DNA of 64,000 nucleotides from Hathewaya histolytica (GTDB lineage Bacteria > Bacillota > Clostridia > Clostridiales > Clostridiaceae), in contig NZ_LR590481.1 of assembly GCF_901482605.1 (NCBI RefSeq), positions 310,001-374,000 on the forward strand, in the 5' to 3' direction. The notes beneath the pieces are model-generated. The model was not told the DNA's origin. It made no database searches and saw nothing but the letters and a program-made list of their open reading frames with translations. The first letter of the stretch is position 1. Every line of letters begins with the position of its first letter. The translations under genes were made by a program, and so were the position numbers. Below, piece after piece: positions 1 to 7,607 of this stretch.

Positions 1-46
1 TTTTATTAGATGAAACTTTTCCCCTTGAATTGTTATATACTCTCAT
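1..46 (-). CDS. 5' end of a CDS running off the left edge
   Basis: On the minus strand an ATG at 46-44 opens a frame that stays open to the window edge (15 codons, beginning MRVYNNSRGKVSS). A good ribosome binding site (AAGGGGTG, plus-strand 53-60 read in reverse) lies 7 nt upstream. Too little protein is visible to assign a family. The gene would be divergent from yedE and share the palindrome-bearing intergenic region. The alternative is a chance frame, but the spacing of the binding site argues for a real start. Confidence 0.45.
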   Translation of the reverse strand, partial: MRVYNNSRGKVSSNK

Positions 47-85
47 TATACACACCCCTTAGTGTTTATTTAGTAAATCATGCAT

Positions 86-158
86 GTAGTTAATTATTAA
101 TACAAATATTAATAATTAACTACATTACAATATTATAACATATTATAATATTGTAATG
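86..158. repeat. two adjacent perfect palindromes in a divergent intergenic region
   Basis: Positions 86-102 and 107-123 form a perfect 17-bp inverted repeat with a 4-nt spacer. Positions 123-138 and 143-158 form a second perfect 16-bp inverted repeat, also with a 4-nt spacer, sharing base 123 with the first. Neither is followed by a T tract, so terminator function is unlikely. They sit between the divergent partial gene and yedE. Operator or hairpin roles are both possible. Confidence 0.6.
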
Positions 159-317
159 CTATTTGTTTTTTAAGATCAAGATTTAATAAAAAGGAACTGT
201 TTTTACGAGTAAAATTTTTATGTATGCCTTTTTTAAACTTATTTTTAATTATTTAGAGAAATATTAATAGTATTGATTTTACCTATAGATTATACAAGTT
301 GTATCAATAAAAACAAT

Positions 318-346
318 TTAACAAAATATTAATAATTCACTAGAAT
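318..346 (+). promoter_or_regulatory. candidate sigma-A promoter of the yedE operon
   Basis: TTAACA at 318-323 and TAGAAT at 341-346 are separated by 17 nt, about 60 nt upstream of the yedE start. The spacer contains AATATTAATAATT, which also forms part of the right arm of the first palindrome (105-117). A regulator binding the palindrome might therefore also touch this promoter; that link is inference. Confidence 0.5.
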
Positions 347-407
347 GAAATTAGTATAAGTAATAATCTATATATTACATTATTAAATAAAGAGGGGGTT
401 ATAAAAC

Positions 408-1502
408 ATGGATAGTAAAAAGGGTATTATCCTCACAGGGGCCATAGTTGGTATTATTTCTGTGCTTTTAGTTTATTTTGGGAATCCTGTGAACATGGGA
501 TTTTGTATTGCATGTTTCATAAGAGATATTGCAGGAGGGTTAGGGTTACATAGAGCACCAGTAGTTCAATACATAAGACCAGAAATTATAGGTATGGTTA
601 TTGGAGCCTTTATAATGTCTATTTTTAGTAAGGAGTTCGCAACAAAAGGAGGTTCTTCACCATTTATAAGATTTACTTTAGGATTTGTAGTTATGGTGGG
701 GGCTTTAATGTTCCTTGGATGTCCTTTAAGAATGGTGTTAAGACTTGCAGGTGGTGATTTAAATGCCATAGCAGGACTTGTTGGATTTGTAGTAGGAATA
801 GTTATAGGTATTATGTTCCTAAACAAAGGGTTTAGTTTAAAGAGAAATTATAAATTAAATAAGGCAGAAGGATACTTATTCCCAGTAGTTAATATAGGTC
901 TTTTTATGTTACTAACTACAGCGCCAGCATTTATATTGTTTAGTAAAAAGGGTCCAGGTGCATCTCATGCTCCAATAATTATTGCATTAATTGCAGGCTT
1001 AGTAGTAGGTATTTTAGCTCAAAAAACAAGATTATGTATGGTGGGTGGCATTAGAGATTTAATAATGTTTAAAGATACATATTTATTATCTGGGTTTATA
1101 GCTATTTTTGTATTTTGTCTTATAGGAAATTTAATAATAGGAAAGTTTAAATTAGGATTTGTTGGACAACCTGTTGCACATATAGATGGACTATGGAATT
1201 TCTTAGGTATGGTTCTTGCAGGATGGGGATGTGTCCTACTTGGAGGATGTCCTATGAGACAACTTATTTTATCAGCAGAAGGAAATATAGATTCTGTTAT
1301 ATCAGTTTTAGGAATGTTCGTAGGTGCAGCTTTCTGCCATAACTTTAGTTTAGCTTCAAGTGGAAAGGGAGCAACTTTAAATGGTAAAGTTGCAGTAATA
1401 ATAGGATTTGTATTGGTATGCGCTATTTCATATTTTAATATAGAAAAAACTATAAAGATTAAATCGAAGGGAGATGTAAAGATTGAATCAAATAGATGCT
1501 AG
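408..1502 (+). CDS. yedE: YedE/YeeE-family transporter, putative selenium (or sulfur) transporter
   Basis: A 364-residue polytopic membrane protein with two halves of the YeeE/YedE sulfur-transport fold. Each half carries the family's cysteine segment: GCPLRM at about residues 104-109 and GGCPMRQ at about 279-285. Further conserved cysteines occur in GFCIACFIRD (31-40) and LCMVGG. The start follows a strong AGAGGGGG site. It overlaps the next gene by 20 nt. YedE next to a TusA-like protein and a DUF3343 protein is a context associated with selenium metabolism in comparative genomics, so the likely role is uptake of a reduced selenium or sulfur species. Which chalcogen it moves cannot be told from sequence. 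Confidence 0.88.
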   Translation: MDSKKGIILTGAIVGIISVLLVYFGNPVNMGFCIACFIRDIAGGLGLHRAPVVQYIRPEIIGMVIGAFIMSIFSKEFATKGGSSPFIRFTLGFVVMVGALMFLGCPLRMVLRLAGGDLNAIAGLVGFVVGIVIGIMFLNKGFSLKRNYKLNKAEGYLFPVVNIGLFMLLTTAPAFILFSKKGPGASHAPIIIALIAGLVVGILAQKTRLCMVGGIRDLIMFKDTYLLSGFIAIFVFCLIGNLIIGKFKLGFVGQPVAHIDGLWNFLGMVLAGWGCVLLGGCPMRQLILSAEGNIDSVISVLGMFVGAAFCHNFSLASSGKGATLNGKVAVIIGFVLVCAISYFNIEKTIKIKSKGDVKIESNRC

Positions 1503-1692
1503 GGGAGTATCATGCCCTCAACCTGTACTTATGACAAAAAAAGCATTAGAAAGCAACCCTGAAGGTATTGATGTAATTGTAGATAATATGACCGCAAGAG
1601 GAAATGTAGAAAGATTTATGAAAAATGCTGGTTATAAGGTCACTATAAAAGATATAGATGATGAAGAATCTATACTATCTGCAAGGAAGTAG
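1483..1692 (+). CDS. TusA-family sulfur/selenium carrier protein (YedF N-domain-like)
   Basis: A 69-residue protein starting at TTG inside the 3' end of yedE, with AAGGGAG upstream as ribosome binding site, so translation is probably coupled. It begins MNQIDARGVSCPQP; the CPxP motif at Cys11 is the persulfide or selenosulfide carrier site of the TusA family. YedF proteins usually have a TusA domain followed by a second domain of roughly 120 residues; here only the TusA domain is present. It probably hands sulfur or selenium delivered by YedE to a downstream enzyme. Confidence 0.85.
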   Translation: MNQIDARGVSCPQPVLMTKKALESNPEGIDVIVDNMTARGNVERFMKNAGYKVTIKDIDDEESILSARK

Positions 1693-1697
1693 AACAT

Positions 1698-1934
1698 ATG
1701 GAGTATATAGCAACGTTTTTTACTAACTCTGGAGCTATAAAATTTAACAGATATTTAAATAGCTTAGATGTTAAAAATCAAGCTATGCCTGTACCTAGAA
1801 AAATAACTTCAAATTGTGGTATAGGGGTTAAGTTTAGCTATAGTGATGAGTTAGAAAATATACTAATAGATGATGTAGAAACTGTATTTTCTATAAATAA
1901 TGGAGAATATAACTGCGTATATAGTGAAGAATAA
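1698..1934 (+). CDS. DUF3343 domain protein (putative Se/S-associated carrier)
   Basis: A 78-residue protein 5 nt after the TusA-like gene, third member of the operon. It shows the DUF3343 pattern: an N-terminal beta-alpha segment (YIATFFTNSGAIKFNRYL) and a cysteine segment SNCGIGVKF near residues 38-46. DUF3343 proteins recur beside YedE/YedF and beside 2-hydroxyacyl-CoA-dehydratase-like genes. A second one lies in this window at 48469-48720 in exactly the latter setting. Molecular function is unknown. Confidence 0.8.
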   Translation: MEYIATFFTNSGAIKFNRYLNSLDVKNQAMPVPRKITSNCGIGVKFSYSDELENILIDDVETVFSINNGEYNCVYSEE

Positions 1935-1953
1935 TAGAATATAAGTATATAAT

Positions 1954-1987
1954 AAAAACACTCTAGATAAATAGGGTGTTTTTATTA
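1954..1987 (+). terminator. intrinsic terminator of the yedE operon
   Basis: Stem AAAAACACTCT / AGGGTGTTTTT (one G-U pair) followed by a T-rich run, 20 nt after the DUF3343 stop codon. Confidence 0.75.
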
Positions 1988-2057
1988 TTCAATATATTTT
2001 ATATTTGTTAATTGCCTCTAAAGTTTTTGAACTGTATTCCTTATGGGATGAGAGTCT

Positions 2058-2264
2058 TTGGGGGGATGTGGAATACAAGGGGGTTATAACTTAGGATTTT
2101 TCACATTAGGATTAGATTATCTTGGTATTAGGGATAAAAGTATTGGTATAGAGGAAAGGGTTGCAAATAATTTAGATGCAGGGGACATGTCAGTATTGTT
2201 AATTTTAGGAATAGCTCTTATAATATTAATTAATAAAAATAAAAAGGATACCATAAATAAATAA
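2058..2264 (+). CDS. small hypothetical membrane protein
   Basis: A 68-codon frame from a TTG start, with a glycine-rich beginning (MGGCGIQGGYN) and one hydrophobic helix near the C terminus (about residues 44-60) followed by a lysine-rich tail. A terminator follows directly. The start lacks a convincing ribosome binding site, and an overlapping ATG at 2048 runs only 13 codons in another frame, so this could be a remnant. The Gly-rich plus one-helix layout resembles short clostridial proteins of unknown function; no family is recognised. Confidence 0.4.
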   Translation: MGGCGIQGGYNLGFFTLGLDYLGIRDKSIGIEERVANNLDAGDMSVLLILGIALIILINKNKKDTINK

Positions 2265-2278
2265 ATTCTAATTTAAAA

Positions 2279-2326
2279 AAATTAAGCAGGGAGATTAAAC
2301 TAGGAGTTCCTTGCTTTAATTTTTAT
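2279..2326 (+). terminator. intrinsic terminator
   Basis: AATTAAGCAGGGA pairs with TTCCTTGCTTTAATT and is followed by a T run, between the small ORF and the MutS-family gene. Confidence 0.65.
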
Positions 2327-2364
2327 AATAGTTTTATATGAAACTATATAAAAGGAGGGATTAC

Positions 2365-4164
2365 ATGGAGGCAAATAGGTTTAGTAAAAAGATAAAGAAA
2401 CATGATGAAAAAATCTTAGAGTATAGTAAGAGGTGTAATTTATTTTCGATATTTAGGCTAATAACTATGATTAGCTCCATTTATTTAACATATAGGGTTT
2501 TAAAGTTGAATTTTAATAAAGCATACTTTTTAGTACTACTGCTTCTTTACATGGCATTTATATTTTTAATGAGAATTCACAGAAGAACTAAAGAAAGATT
2601 GAATTTTTCTAAGGAAATTATAGAAATAAATAAGAGATATTTATCTAGAATTAATGGAAAGTGGACTGAGTTTAAAGATATAGGTGATGAGTTTATAGAT
2701 GAAGCCCACAGATATTCCAGCGATTTAGATATATTCGGTGAAAAATCATTATTCCAAATGATTAATATAACTAATACCAAAGAAGGAAGAGAAAGTTTAG
2801 CTAAATCTTTAATGAATCCTAGTTATAAAAAGGAAGAGATAGTTTTAAGACAGGAAGCTATAAAAGAATTACATGATAAATTATATTTATGTGAGGAAAT
2901 GGAATACATTACAAGAAAGCATAAAGATAAGCTTAATAAATCTGAAAGGTTAATTAAGTATGGTGAGGATAGTGAAGTATTGATAAAGTCCAAAATTTTA
3001 AATACTTTAATATATACACTGCCTTTAATTACAGTTCCTTTAGGAGCTTTTATACTATTACTTAAACTTCAAAGTTTATATAATTTAATTCCCATAATAA
3101 TTATTATTCAGATATCCATTTGGGGAATAAATTTTATGAAACTTAATAATATACTAGGGGAACTTGGACTTTTTAAATATAATATAGATACCTATGTACA
3201 TATGTTAAAACTTATAGAAAAAGAAGAGTTCAAGTCTCAAAAATTAAAAAGTATAAAATCAGATTTATTTAGTGAAAAAAATTCTGCACTTATTGCTATA
3301 AAGAAATTAGATAATACTTTTGAAAAGGTTAATTTAAGATATAATGGATTGCTATACCTTGGACTAAATGCACTCTTACTTTGGGATTACCAATGTGTAT
3401 TTTCTCTAGAGGCTTGGAAAAGACAATATGGATGCGAAATAAGGAAATGGTTATATCATATAGGAGAAGTTGAGTCACTCATGAGCTTGAGTGTTTTAAC
3501 TCATATTGAGGAAGATATTACTTTTCCTAAAATAAATAGTGAAGGCAAATTAGCGGTAAATGCTAAAAAACTTGGGCATCCTCTTATAAATGGTAAGGAT
3601 AGAATAGATAATGATGTAAGTATGGATAATAAAATTTTTATAATAACAGGTTCTAATATGTCAGGGAAAACTACATTTTTAAGAACTATAGGAATAAACT
3701 TAGTCCTTGCCTATAGTGGAGCACCCGTTTTTGCAAGAGAGATGACTTGTTCTATATTAGATATATTTACTTCAATGAGAATAAGCGATGATCTGAAGAA
3801 TGGAATTTCTACTTTCTATGCCGAACTTATAAGGATAAGAGATATAATTAAGAACTCTAATGATGATAAGGAAATGATATTTTTAATTGATGAGATATTT
3901 AGAGGAACAAATTCTATGGATAGAATACTCGGAGCTAAGAATGTATTGTTAAATTTAAACAATGAAAAAATAATAGGTGCTATAACCACACATGACTTAG
4001 AATTATGTGAGTTAGATAGATACAATAGGATAAATAATTATCATTTTTCAGAGTATTATAAGGATGATAAGATATATTTCGACTATAAGATAAAAGATGG
4101 GAAATCAACCACCACAAATGCTAAATATCTTATGAAAATAGTTGGTATAAATATAGTGGAATAG
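2365..4164 (+). CDS. MutS-family ATPase with membrane segments (MutS-like, not MutS1/MutS2)
   Basis: The frame opens at ATG 2338, but the ribosome binding site AAAGGAGGG (2351-2359) lies just before ATG 2365, giving a 599-residue protein. The C-terminal third is a MutS-type ABC ATPase: Walker A GSNMSGKT near residue 430, Walker B MIFLIDEIFRGTN near 507, and a TTHDLELC segment. The N-terminal half contains two hydrophobic stretches (about 35-70 and 215-265) in place of the mismatch-recognition domain. Such membrane-associated MutS-like proteins are widespread in Firmicutes and their role is not established; mismatch repair should not be assumed. It is flanked by terminators and so monocistronic. 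Confidence 0.85.
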   Translation: MEANRFSKKIKKHDEKILEYSKRCNLFSIFRLITMISSIYLTYRVLKLNFNKAYFLVLLLLYMAFIFLMRIHRRTKERLNFSKEIIEINKRYLSRINGKWTEFKDIGDEFIDEAHRYSSDLDIFGEKSLFQMINITNTKEGRESLAKSLMNPSYKKEEIVLRQEAIKELHDKLYLCEEMEYITRKHKDKLNKSERLIKYGEDSEVLIKSKILNTLIYTLPLITVPLGAFILLLKLQSLYNLIPIIIIIQISIWGINFMKLNNILGELGLFKYNIDTYVHMLKLIEKEEFKSQKLKSIKSDLFSEKNSALIAIKKLDNTFEKVNLRYNGLLYLGLNALLLWDYQCVFSLEAWKRQYGCEIRKWLYHIGEVESLMSLSVLTHIEEDITFPKINSEGKLAVNAKKLGHPLINGKDRIDNDVSMDNKIFIITGSNMSGKTTFLRTIGINLVLAYSGAPVFAREMTCSILDIFTSMRISDDLKNGISTFYAELIRIRDIIKNSNDDKEMIFLIDEIFRGTNSMDRILGAKNVLLNLNNEKIIGAITTHDLELCELDRYNRINNYHFSEYYKDDKIYFDYKIKDGKSTTTNAKYLMKIVGINIVE

Positions 4165-4219
4165 TATGAAACTAAAAATAAAATTAAAGTATGAAAGTAT
4201 ATAAGATAAATTTATATTT

Positions 4220-4252
4220 AGAGAGTGTATATAAAGACACTCTCTATTTTTC
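4220..4252 (+). terminator. intrinsic terminator of the MutS-family gene
   Basis: Perfect 9-bp stem AGAGAGTGT / ACACTCTCT followed by ATTTTTCT. Confidence 0.8.
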
Positions 4253-4295
4253 TCTACATTTTTTATTTATTACGAAAATATCTACGTAATTACAG

Positions 4296-4868
4296 TTATA
4301 TGCCGAGTTTTTTATTTATAAATTGTTTTAAATGATTAGGTTTAAATTCACTACTTAGGATATCCATAATTATCTGATCGTATTTATTTCCAGCTAAGGT
4401 ATAAGCATTACGAATCCTTCCACATTCTTTAAAACCTACTTTTCTATAACATTTTATAGCTGATTCATTAAATCCATAAGCTACTAGGTGAATACTTTCA
4501 AGGTTAATGACATTAAATCCAAAGTCCAATAGTAATGTCAATGCTTCAACGCCATATCCTTTTCCCCAATAGGACTTATTCCCTATAAAGATACCAACCT
4601 CTCCATGTCTATTTCTGAGGTCTGTAGATGGGAAACCACAATTTCCAATAAGCTCATTGCTTTTAGAATCTATTATAGCGAAATTATATCCATCTTTAAC
4701 TAAATCATTTAAGGCATCTTTTTCAAATTGTATACCAATAACCTTTGGCATTAGGGAAAGACCTATAGCTACTTCCGGATCGTTCAGCCATTCAGTATAT
4801 TTTTCGTAGTCGCTAGTATCAATTGGAGATAGATAACATTTTTCACCAGTAATTTTTTTAAAATACAT
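4296..4868 (-). CDS. GNAT-family N-acetyltransferase (RimJ/RimL type)
   Basis: A 190-residue acetyltransferase with the RimJ/RimL layout: N-terminal GEKCYLSPIDTSDYEKYTEW, an acetyl-CoA segment around GNKSYWGKGYGVEALTLLLD (about residues 97-116), and a C-terminal SAIKCYRKVGFKECGRIRN segment. ATG 4868-4866 has a GGGGG site 7 nt upstream. It is read from a long leader that contains a strong terminator hairpin, a small ORF and a consensus promoter, unusual for such a gene and suggestive of induced expression. The substrate (ribosomal protein N terminus, antibiotic or small amine) cannot be told. Convergent with the MutS-family gene. Confidence 0.85.
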   Translation of the reverse strand: MYFKKITGEKCYLSPIDTSDYEKYTEWLNDPEVAIGLSLMPKVIGIQFEKDALNDLVKDGYNFAIIDSKSNELIGNCGFPSTDLRNRHGEVGIFIGNKSYWGKGYGVEALTLLLDFGFNVINLESIHLVAYGFNESAIKCYRKVGFKECGRIRNAYTLAGNKYDQIIMDILSSEFKPNHLKQFINKKLGI

Positions 4869-4892
4869 AATTATTCCCCCTTTAATTTAATA

Positions 4893-4937
4893 TAAAAAAA
4901 CCCGCAGAATCACTATAATTAAGTGACTCCGCAGGTT
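4893..4937 (-). terminator. attenuator-type terminator in the GNAT leader
   Basis: On the minus strand a stem of about 16 bp (AACCTGCGGAGTCACT with AGTGATTCTGCGGGTT, G-U pairs included) is followed by seven T residues, ending only about 25 nt before the GNAT start codon. Its place between a consensus promoter and the gene indicates transcription attenuation. Confidence 0.75.
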
Positions 4938-4978
4938 AATATTTTAATGCGTGTAGGAAAAATCCCTGTACCGCTCAC
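4919..4978 (-). CDS. possible leader peptide overlapping the attenuator
   Basis: A 19-codon GTG-initiated frame (MSGTGIFPTRIKILTCGVT) whose last codons form the 5' arm of the terminator and whose TAA lies in its loop. A ribosome reading it would cover that arm. There is no clear ribosome binding site, which lowers confidence. Ribosome-dependent attenuation by short leader ORFs is well known for antibiotic-resistance genes; applying it here is inference. Confidence 0.3.
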   Translation of the reverse strand: MSGTGIFPTRIKILTCGVT

Positions 4979-5043
4979 AATAGCATAGTAGTAACTATAC
5001 TACGGCTTAGATACACTCACTAGATTTTTAATTATTTCTATAT

Positions 5044-5072
5044 ATGTTACTATAGGACAATTGTGATGTCAA
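5044..5072 (-). promoter_or_regulatory. sigma-A promoter for the GNAT leader transcript
   Basis: On the minus strand TTGACA (5072-5067) and TAACAT (5049-5044) are 17 nt apart, close to consensus. Transcription would begin about 170 nt before the GNAT start codon. Confidence 0.7.
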
Positions 5073-5228
5073 TAGAATTGAGGGATTTATTATATACAAT
5101 TTAAAAAAACTTAAAAAGTATAGTTTAAAAAGTTGTATTGAGAATTGTAACTATATGTTATACTAATAAATAGAACACTGAATAAATCTATATATTTATA
5201 TGGAAAAATAAATGAGAAAGGAATTTAG

Positions 5229-6335
5229 ATGATGGATTTTAAAAAATTTAAAGATAAAAAATATATGGATATTATAATTCCTATAGCTATAGCAGCATTT
5301 TTAGTATTTATATCATCTATTATGTTTCTTAAATTACTAGATATTACACCATATTTTTTAAATAGAATTGGGAATATATATTCAATAATAAGTCCCTTTA
5401 TATATGGAATTATTATAGCATATATACTAAACCCACTTATGAGATTTTTAGAAAAGAAATTTAAATTAAAAAGATCAATAAGTATATTATGTACATATCT
5501 TATAATAGTTGGTTTATTTATTATAGTAATAATATATTTATTACCTAAAATAACTACTAGTATTATGGAAATACTTAGAAGTGTTCCTCAATATACACGT
5601 GCAACAGAAAGATGGGTAAATAATTTACTTAATAATAGTAAAGCTGGAGAATTAATCAATACTTCTGTTGGAGCTAATTTTAATCCAGAGAAACTTATTT
5701 CTAAGGCTAGTGAATTCTCTATTTCGGTGTTAAATTCTTTTTTAGCCAATTTATTGTCAATTACTAACTATTTTATAAAGTGGATATTTGGATTCCTTAT
5801 AGCTATTTATGTTTTAGCGGACAAAGAGAATTTTAAATATGTATCCAAAAAGGCTATATATAAGACTTTAAAAGAAAAAAATGGGAATAGGTTTCTACGA
5901 TTATTAAGTACCTTAAACAGTATGATAGGTACTTATATAGGCACAAAGGCACTAGACTCTCTTATTGTGGCTATTATAGCATTGATAGGGCTTATGTTTA
6001 TAAAATCACCATATGCTTTATTAATTGCAATAGCTGTTGGAATAACCAATATGATACCTTATTTTGGTCCTTTTGTAGGTATGTTTGTAGCGGGAGTTAT
6101 AAATATTTTTTATAGTCCTATTAAAGCATTAATTGTAGTTGGATTTTTATTTTTATTGCAACAATTTGATGGCTGGTACTTGGATCCTAAATTAATAGGA
6201 GATAAAGTTGGACTAAGTCCATTCCTTGTAATGTTGGCAGTTACCTTAGGTGGGGGATTATATGGTGTGGTTGGTATGATTTTATCAGTACCTGTAATGG
6301 CTGTTATAAAAATATATGTAGATAAAGTTTTTTAA
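5229..6335 (+). CDS. AI-2E family transporter (PerM/YtvI-like permease)
   Basis: A 368-residue membrane protein with the family layout: about eight transmembrane helices, a hydrophilic stretch after the third helix (about residues 100-165), and a conserved C-terminal half including GITNMIPYFGPFVG and FLFLLQQFDGWYLDPKLIG. Despite the family name, members include sodium/proton antiporters and exporters of unknown substrate, so 'AI-2E transporter' is a family label only. The start ATGATG follows GAAAGGAA. It is monocistronic with its own long terminator and divergent from the GNAT gene. Confidence 0.85.
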   Translation: MMDFKKFKDKKYMDIIIPIAIAAFLVFISSIMFLKLLDITPYFLNRIGNIYSIISPFIYGIIIAYILNPLMRFLEKKFKLKRSISILCTYLIIVGLFIIVIIYLLPKITTSIMEILRSVPQYTRATERWVNNLLNNSKAGELINTSVGANFNPEKLISKASEFSISVLNSFLANLLSITNYFIKWIFGFLIAIYVLADKENFKYVSKKAIYKTLKEKNGNRFLRLLSTLNSMIGTYIGTKALDSLIVAIIALIGLMFIKSPYALLIAIAVGITNMIPYFGPFVGMFVAGVINIFYSPIKALIVVGFLFLLQQFDGWYLDPKLIGDKVGLSPFLVMLAVTLGGGLYGVVGMILSVPVMAVIKIYVDKVF

Positions 6336-6341
6336 TTTTTT

Positions 6342-6406
6342 AGGGACAGTTCACAAAATATAATTTTTTATGAAATTTATATTTTATGAACTGTCCTTAT
6401 GTTTTT
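6342..6406 (+). terminator. long intrinsic terminator with GGGACAGTTCA arms
   Basis: AGGGACAGTTCA (6342-6353) pairs with TGAACTGTCCTT and the pairing continues inward through an AT-rich stem; a short T run follows. The arm sequence recurs in other terminators of this window (9367, 19961). Confidence 0.75.
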
Positions 6407-6543
6407 AGAGGTTCTATTATTTTTAATTTATTAATAAAAATAAGTTCTAAGTATGGTAATATTATTAGTGAGTTTTAAATATATAATGGTTTTAAGTACA
6501 TTATAGAGTGTGATATTTTAAATTAAAGATACGAAGGTGGATT

Positions 6544-7203
6544 ATGATGGATATGTTAAATCGTGTTTTAAATATAATATTTCATCTTGATAAATATTTA
6601 GGTATTGTTATTACCCATTTTGGATATAAAGCATATATTATTATATTTATAATTGTTTTTTTAGAGAGTGGTATAATACTAACACCATTTTTACCCGGAA
6701 ATTCTTTAATCTTTATTACAGGAACATTTGCAGCATTAAAATCAATAAATATATATGTACTTATCATAACATTACTTTTGGCATCTATATTTGGTGGAAT
6801 AATAAATTATAATATAGGAAAGTTTTTTGGAGCAAAGATAATAAAGAGTAAGATAGGTGTTATTATTGAAAAGAAGGGGTATTTTGATAAAACTAAGCTA
6901 TTTTACGAAAAGCAAGGGGGAAGGACCCTTATAATGGCAAGATACATACCAGTTGTTAGAACTTTTTCTCCATTTATAGCAGGAGTAAGCAATGTAGGAC
7001 ATATGAAATTTATGTTATATAATATTTTAGGTGCATTTTTATGGGTAATACCTCTGAATTTATTAGGATATTGGTTTGGGAATTTAACTTTTGTTAGGAA
7101 TAATTATAGCATAGTTATTTTTATGCCTATTATTGGATATGTAGTTTTCGTATTTTTTGCTATTATAATAAGAAAACTGAAGAAAAAATTATCTAATGCA
7201 TAG
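6544..7203 (+). CDS. DedA-family (VTT/SNARE-associated) membrane protein
   Basis: A 219-residue DedA-type protein. Typical segments are FLESGIILTPFLPGNSLIFITG (residues 39-60, re-entrant loop), GGIINYNIGKFFG (81-93), and the arginine motif MARYIPVVRTFSPFIAGVS (136-154), followed by two C-terminal helices. DedA/VTT proteins act in the cytoplasmic membrane; several translocate lipids such as undecaprenyl phosphate. The start follows GAAGGTGG. No operon partners; the next feature is a cobalamin riboswitch on the same strand. Confidence 0.9.
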   Translation: MMDMLNRVLNIIFHLDKYLGIVITHFGYKAYIIIFIIVFLESGIILTPFLPGNSLIFITGTFAALKSINIYVLIITLLLASIFGGIINYNIGKFFGAKIIKSKIGVIIEKKGYFDKTKLFYEKQGGRTLIMARYIPVVRTFSPFIAGVSNVGHMKFMLYNILGAFLWVIPLNLLGYWFGNLTFVRNNYSIVIFMPIIGYVVFVFFAIIIRKLKKKLSNA

Positions 7204-7262
7204 AATAATTTAGATTTATGTAAATAATTCTTAAATATCTAAGATTTATTTTATTATACAAA

Positions 7263-7291
7263 TTGATAATCTTTTTTAATAGTGATATAAT
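7263..7291 (+). promoter_or_regulatory. sigma-A promoter of cobalamin riboswitch 1
   Basis: TTGATA (7263-7268), 17-nt spacer, TATAAT (7286-7291). Transcription would start about 30 nt before the aptamer. Confidence 0.75.
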
Positions 7292-7328
7292 GATTAAGTA
7301 AACTAAATAATAAATCTGATACATAAGG

Positions 7329-7483
7329 ATTTAGGTTCTTTTTATTAAGACTAATAGGGAAAATGGTGAGATACCATTACAGCCCCCGCTACTGTAAAAG
7401 CAGACGAAACCTTAGTGAAACCACTGTGAAAACGGGAAGGTAAGGGAATAGGACGAAGCTTAAGTCAGGAGACCTGCCTAAAT
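7329..7483 (+). promoter_or_regulatory. cobalamin (B12) riboswitch 1, no evident downstream gene
   Basis: Contains the diagnostic B12-box elements in order: AATAGGGAA, ACAGCCCCCGCTACTGTAA, CCACTGTGAAAACGGGAAGG and the terminal AGTCAGGAGACCTGCC. P1 is closed by TTTAGG (7330-7335) and CCTAAA (7477-7482). The segment downstream (TCCTTCGGAGGGAGGG, 7493-7508) is shared with riboswitch 2, so the two elements are duplicates. Two terminators follow (7577 and 7774) with no plus-strand gene between them, and the next gene lies beyond both. Confidence 0.95.
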
Positions 7484-7576
7484 TTTAAGTAATCCTTCGG
7501 AGGGAGGGACGTTGCTTCAATATGTGTTTTACATACGTCTGTTTTATAAGTATGTACTATATTATATAAAAAGAGC

Positions 7577-7607
7577 ATCCTAACCTTTAAGGTTAGGATT
7601 TTTATTT
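7577..7607 (+). terminator. expression-platform terminator of riboswitch 1
   Basis: Perfect 9-bp stem ATCCTAACC / GGTTAGGAT followed by TTTTTATTTT. Same position relative to the aptamer as the terminator at 9795 after riboswitch 2. Confidence 0.85.

Larger units (their letters stand above)
4893..5037 (-). promoter_or_regulatory. structured 5' leader of the GNAT gene, class unknown
   Basis: About 145 nt between the predicted transcription start and the end of the terminator. Upstream of the terminator it has a hairpin with arms CGTAGTA/TACTATG and a second with arms around ACAGG/CCTAC. I compared it with the T-box, cobalamin, purine, SAM, M-box, guanidine, ZTP and cyclic-di-GMP consensus features I know and could not match any. 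Either a small-molecule or translation-sensing attenuator is possible. Confidence 0.5.

Noticed and set aside
4893-5037. T-box or guanidine riboswitch in the GNAT leader
   Set aside because: No AGGGTGGNACCGCG T-box sequence and no ACGR/GGGA guanidine-I core; kept as an unclassified leader.
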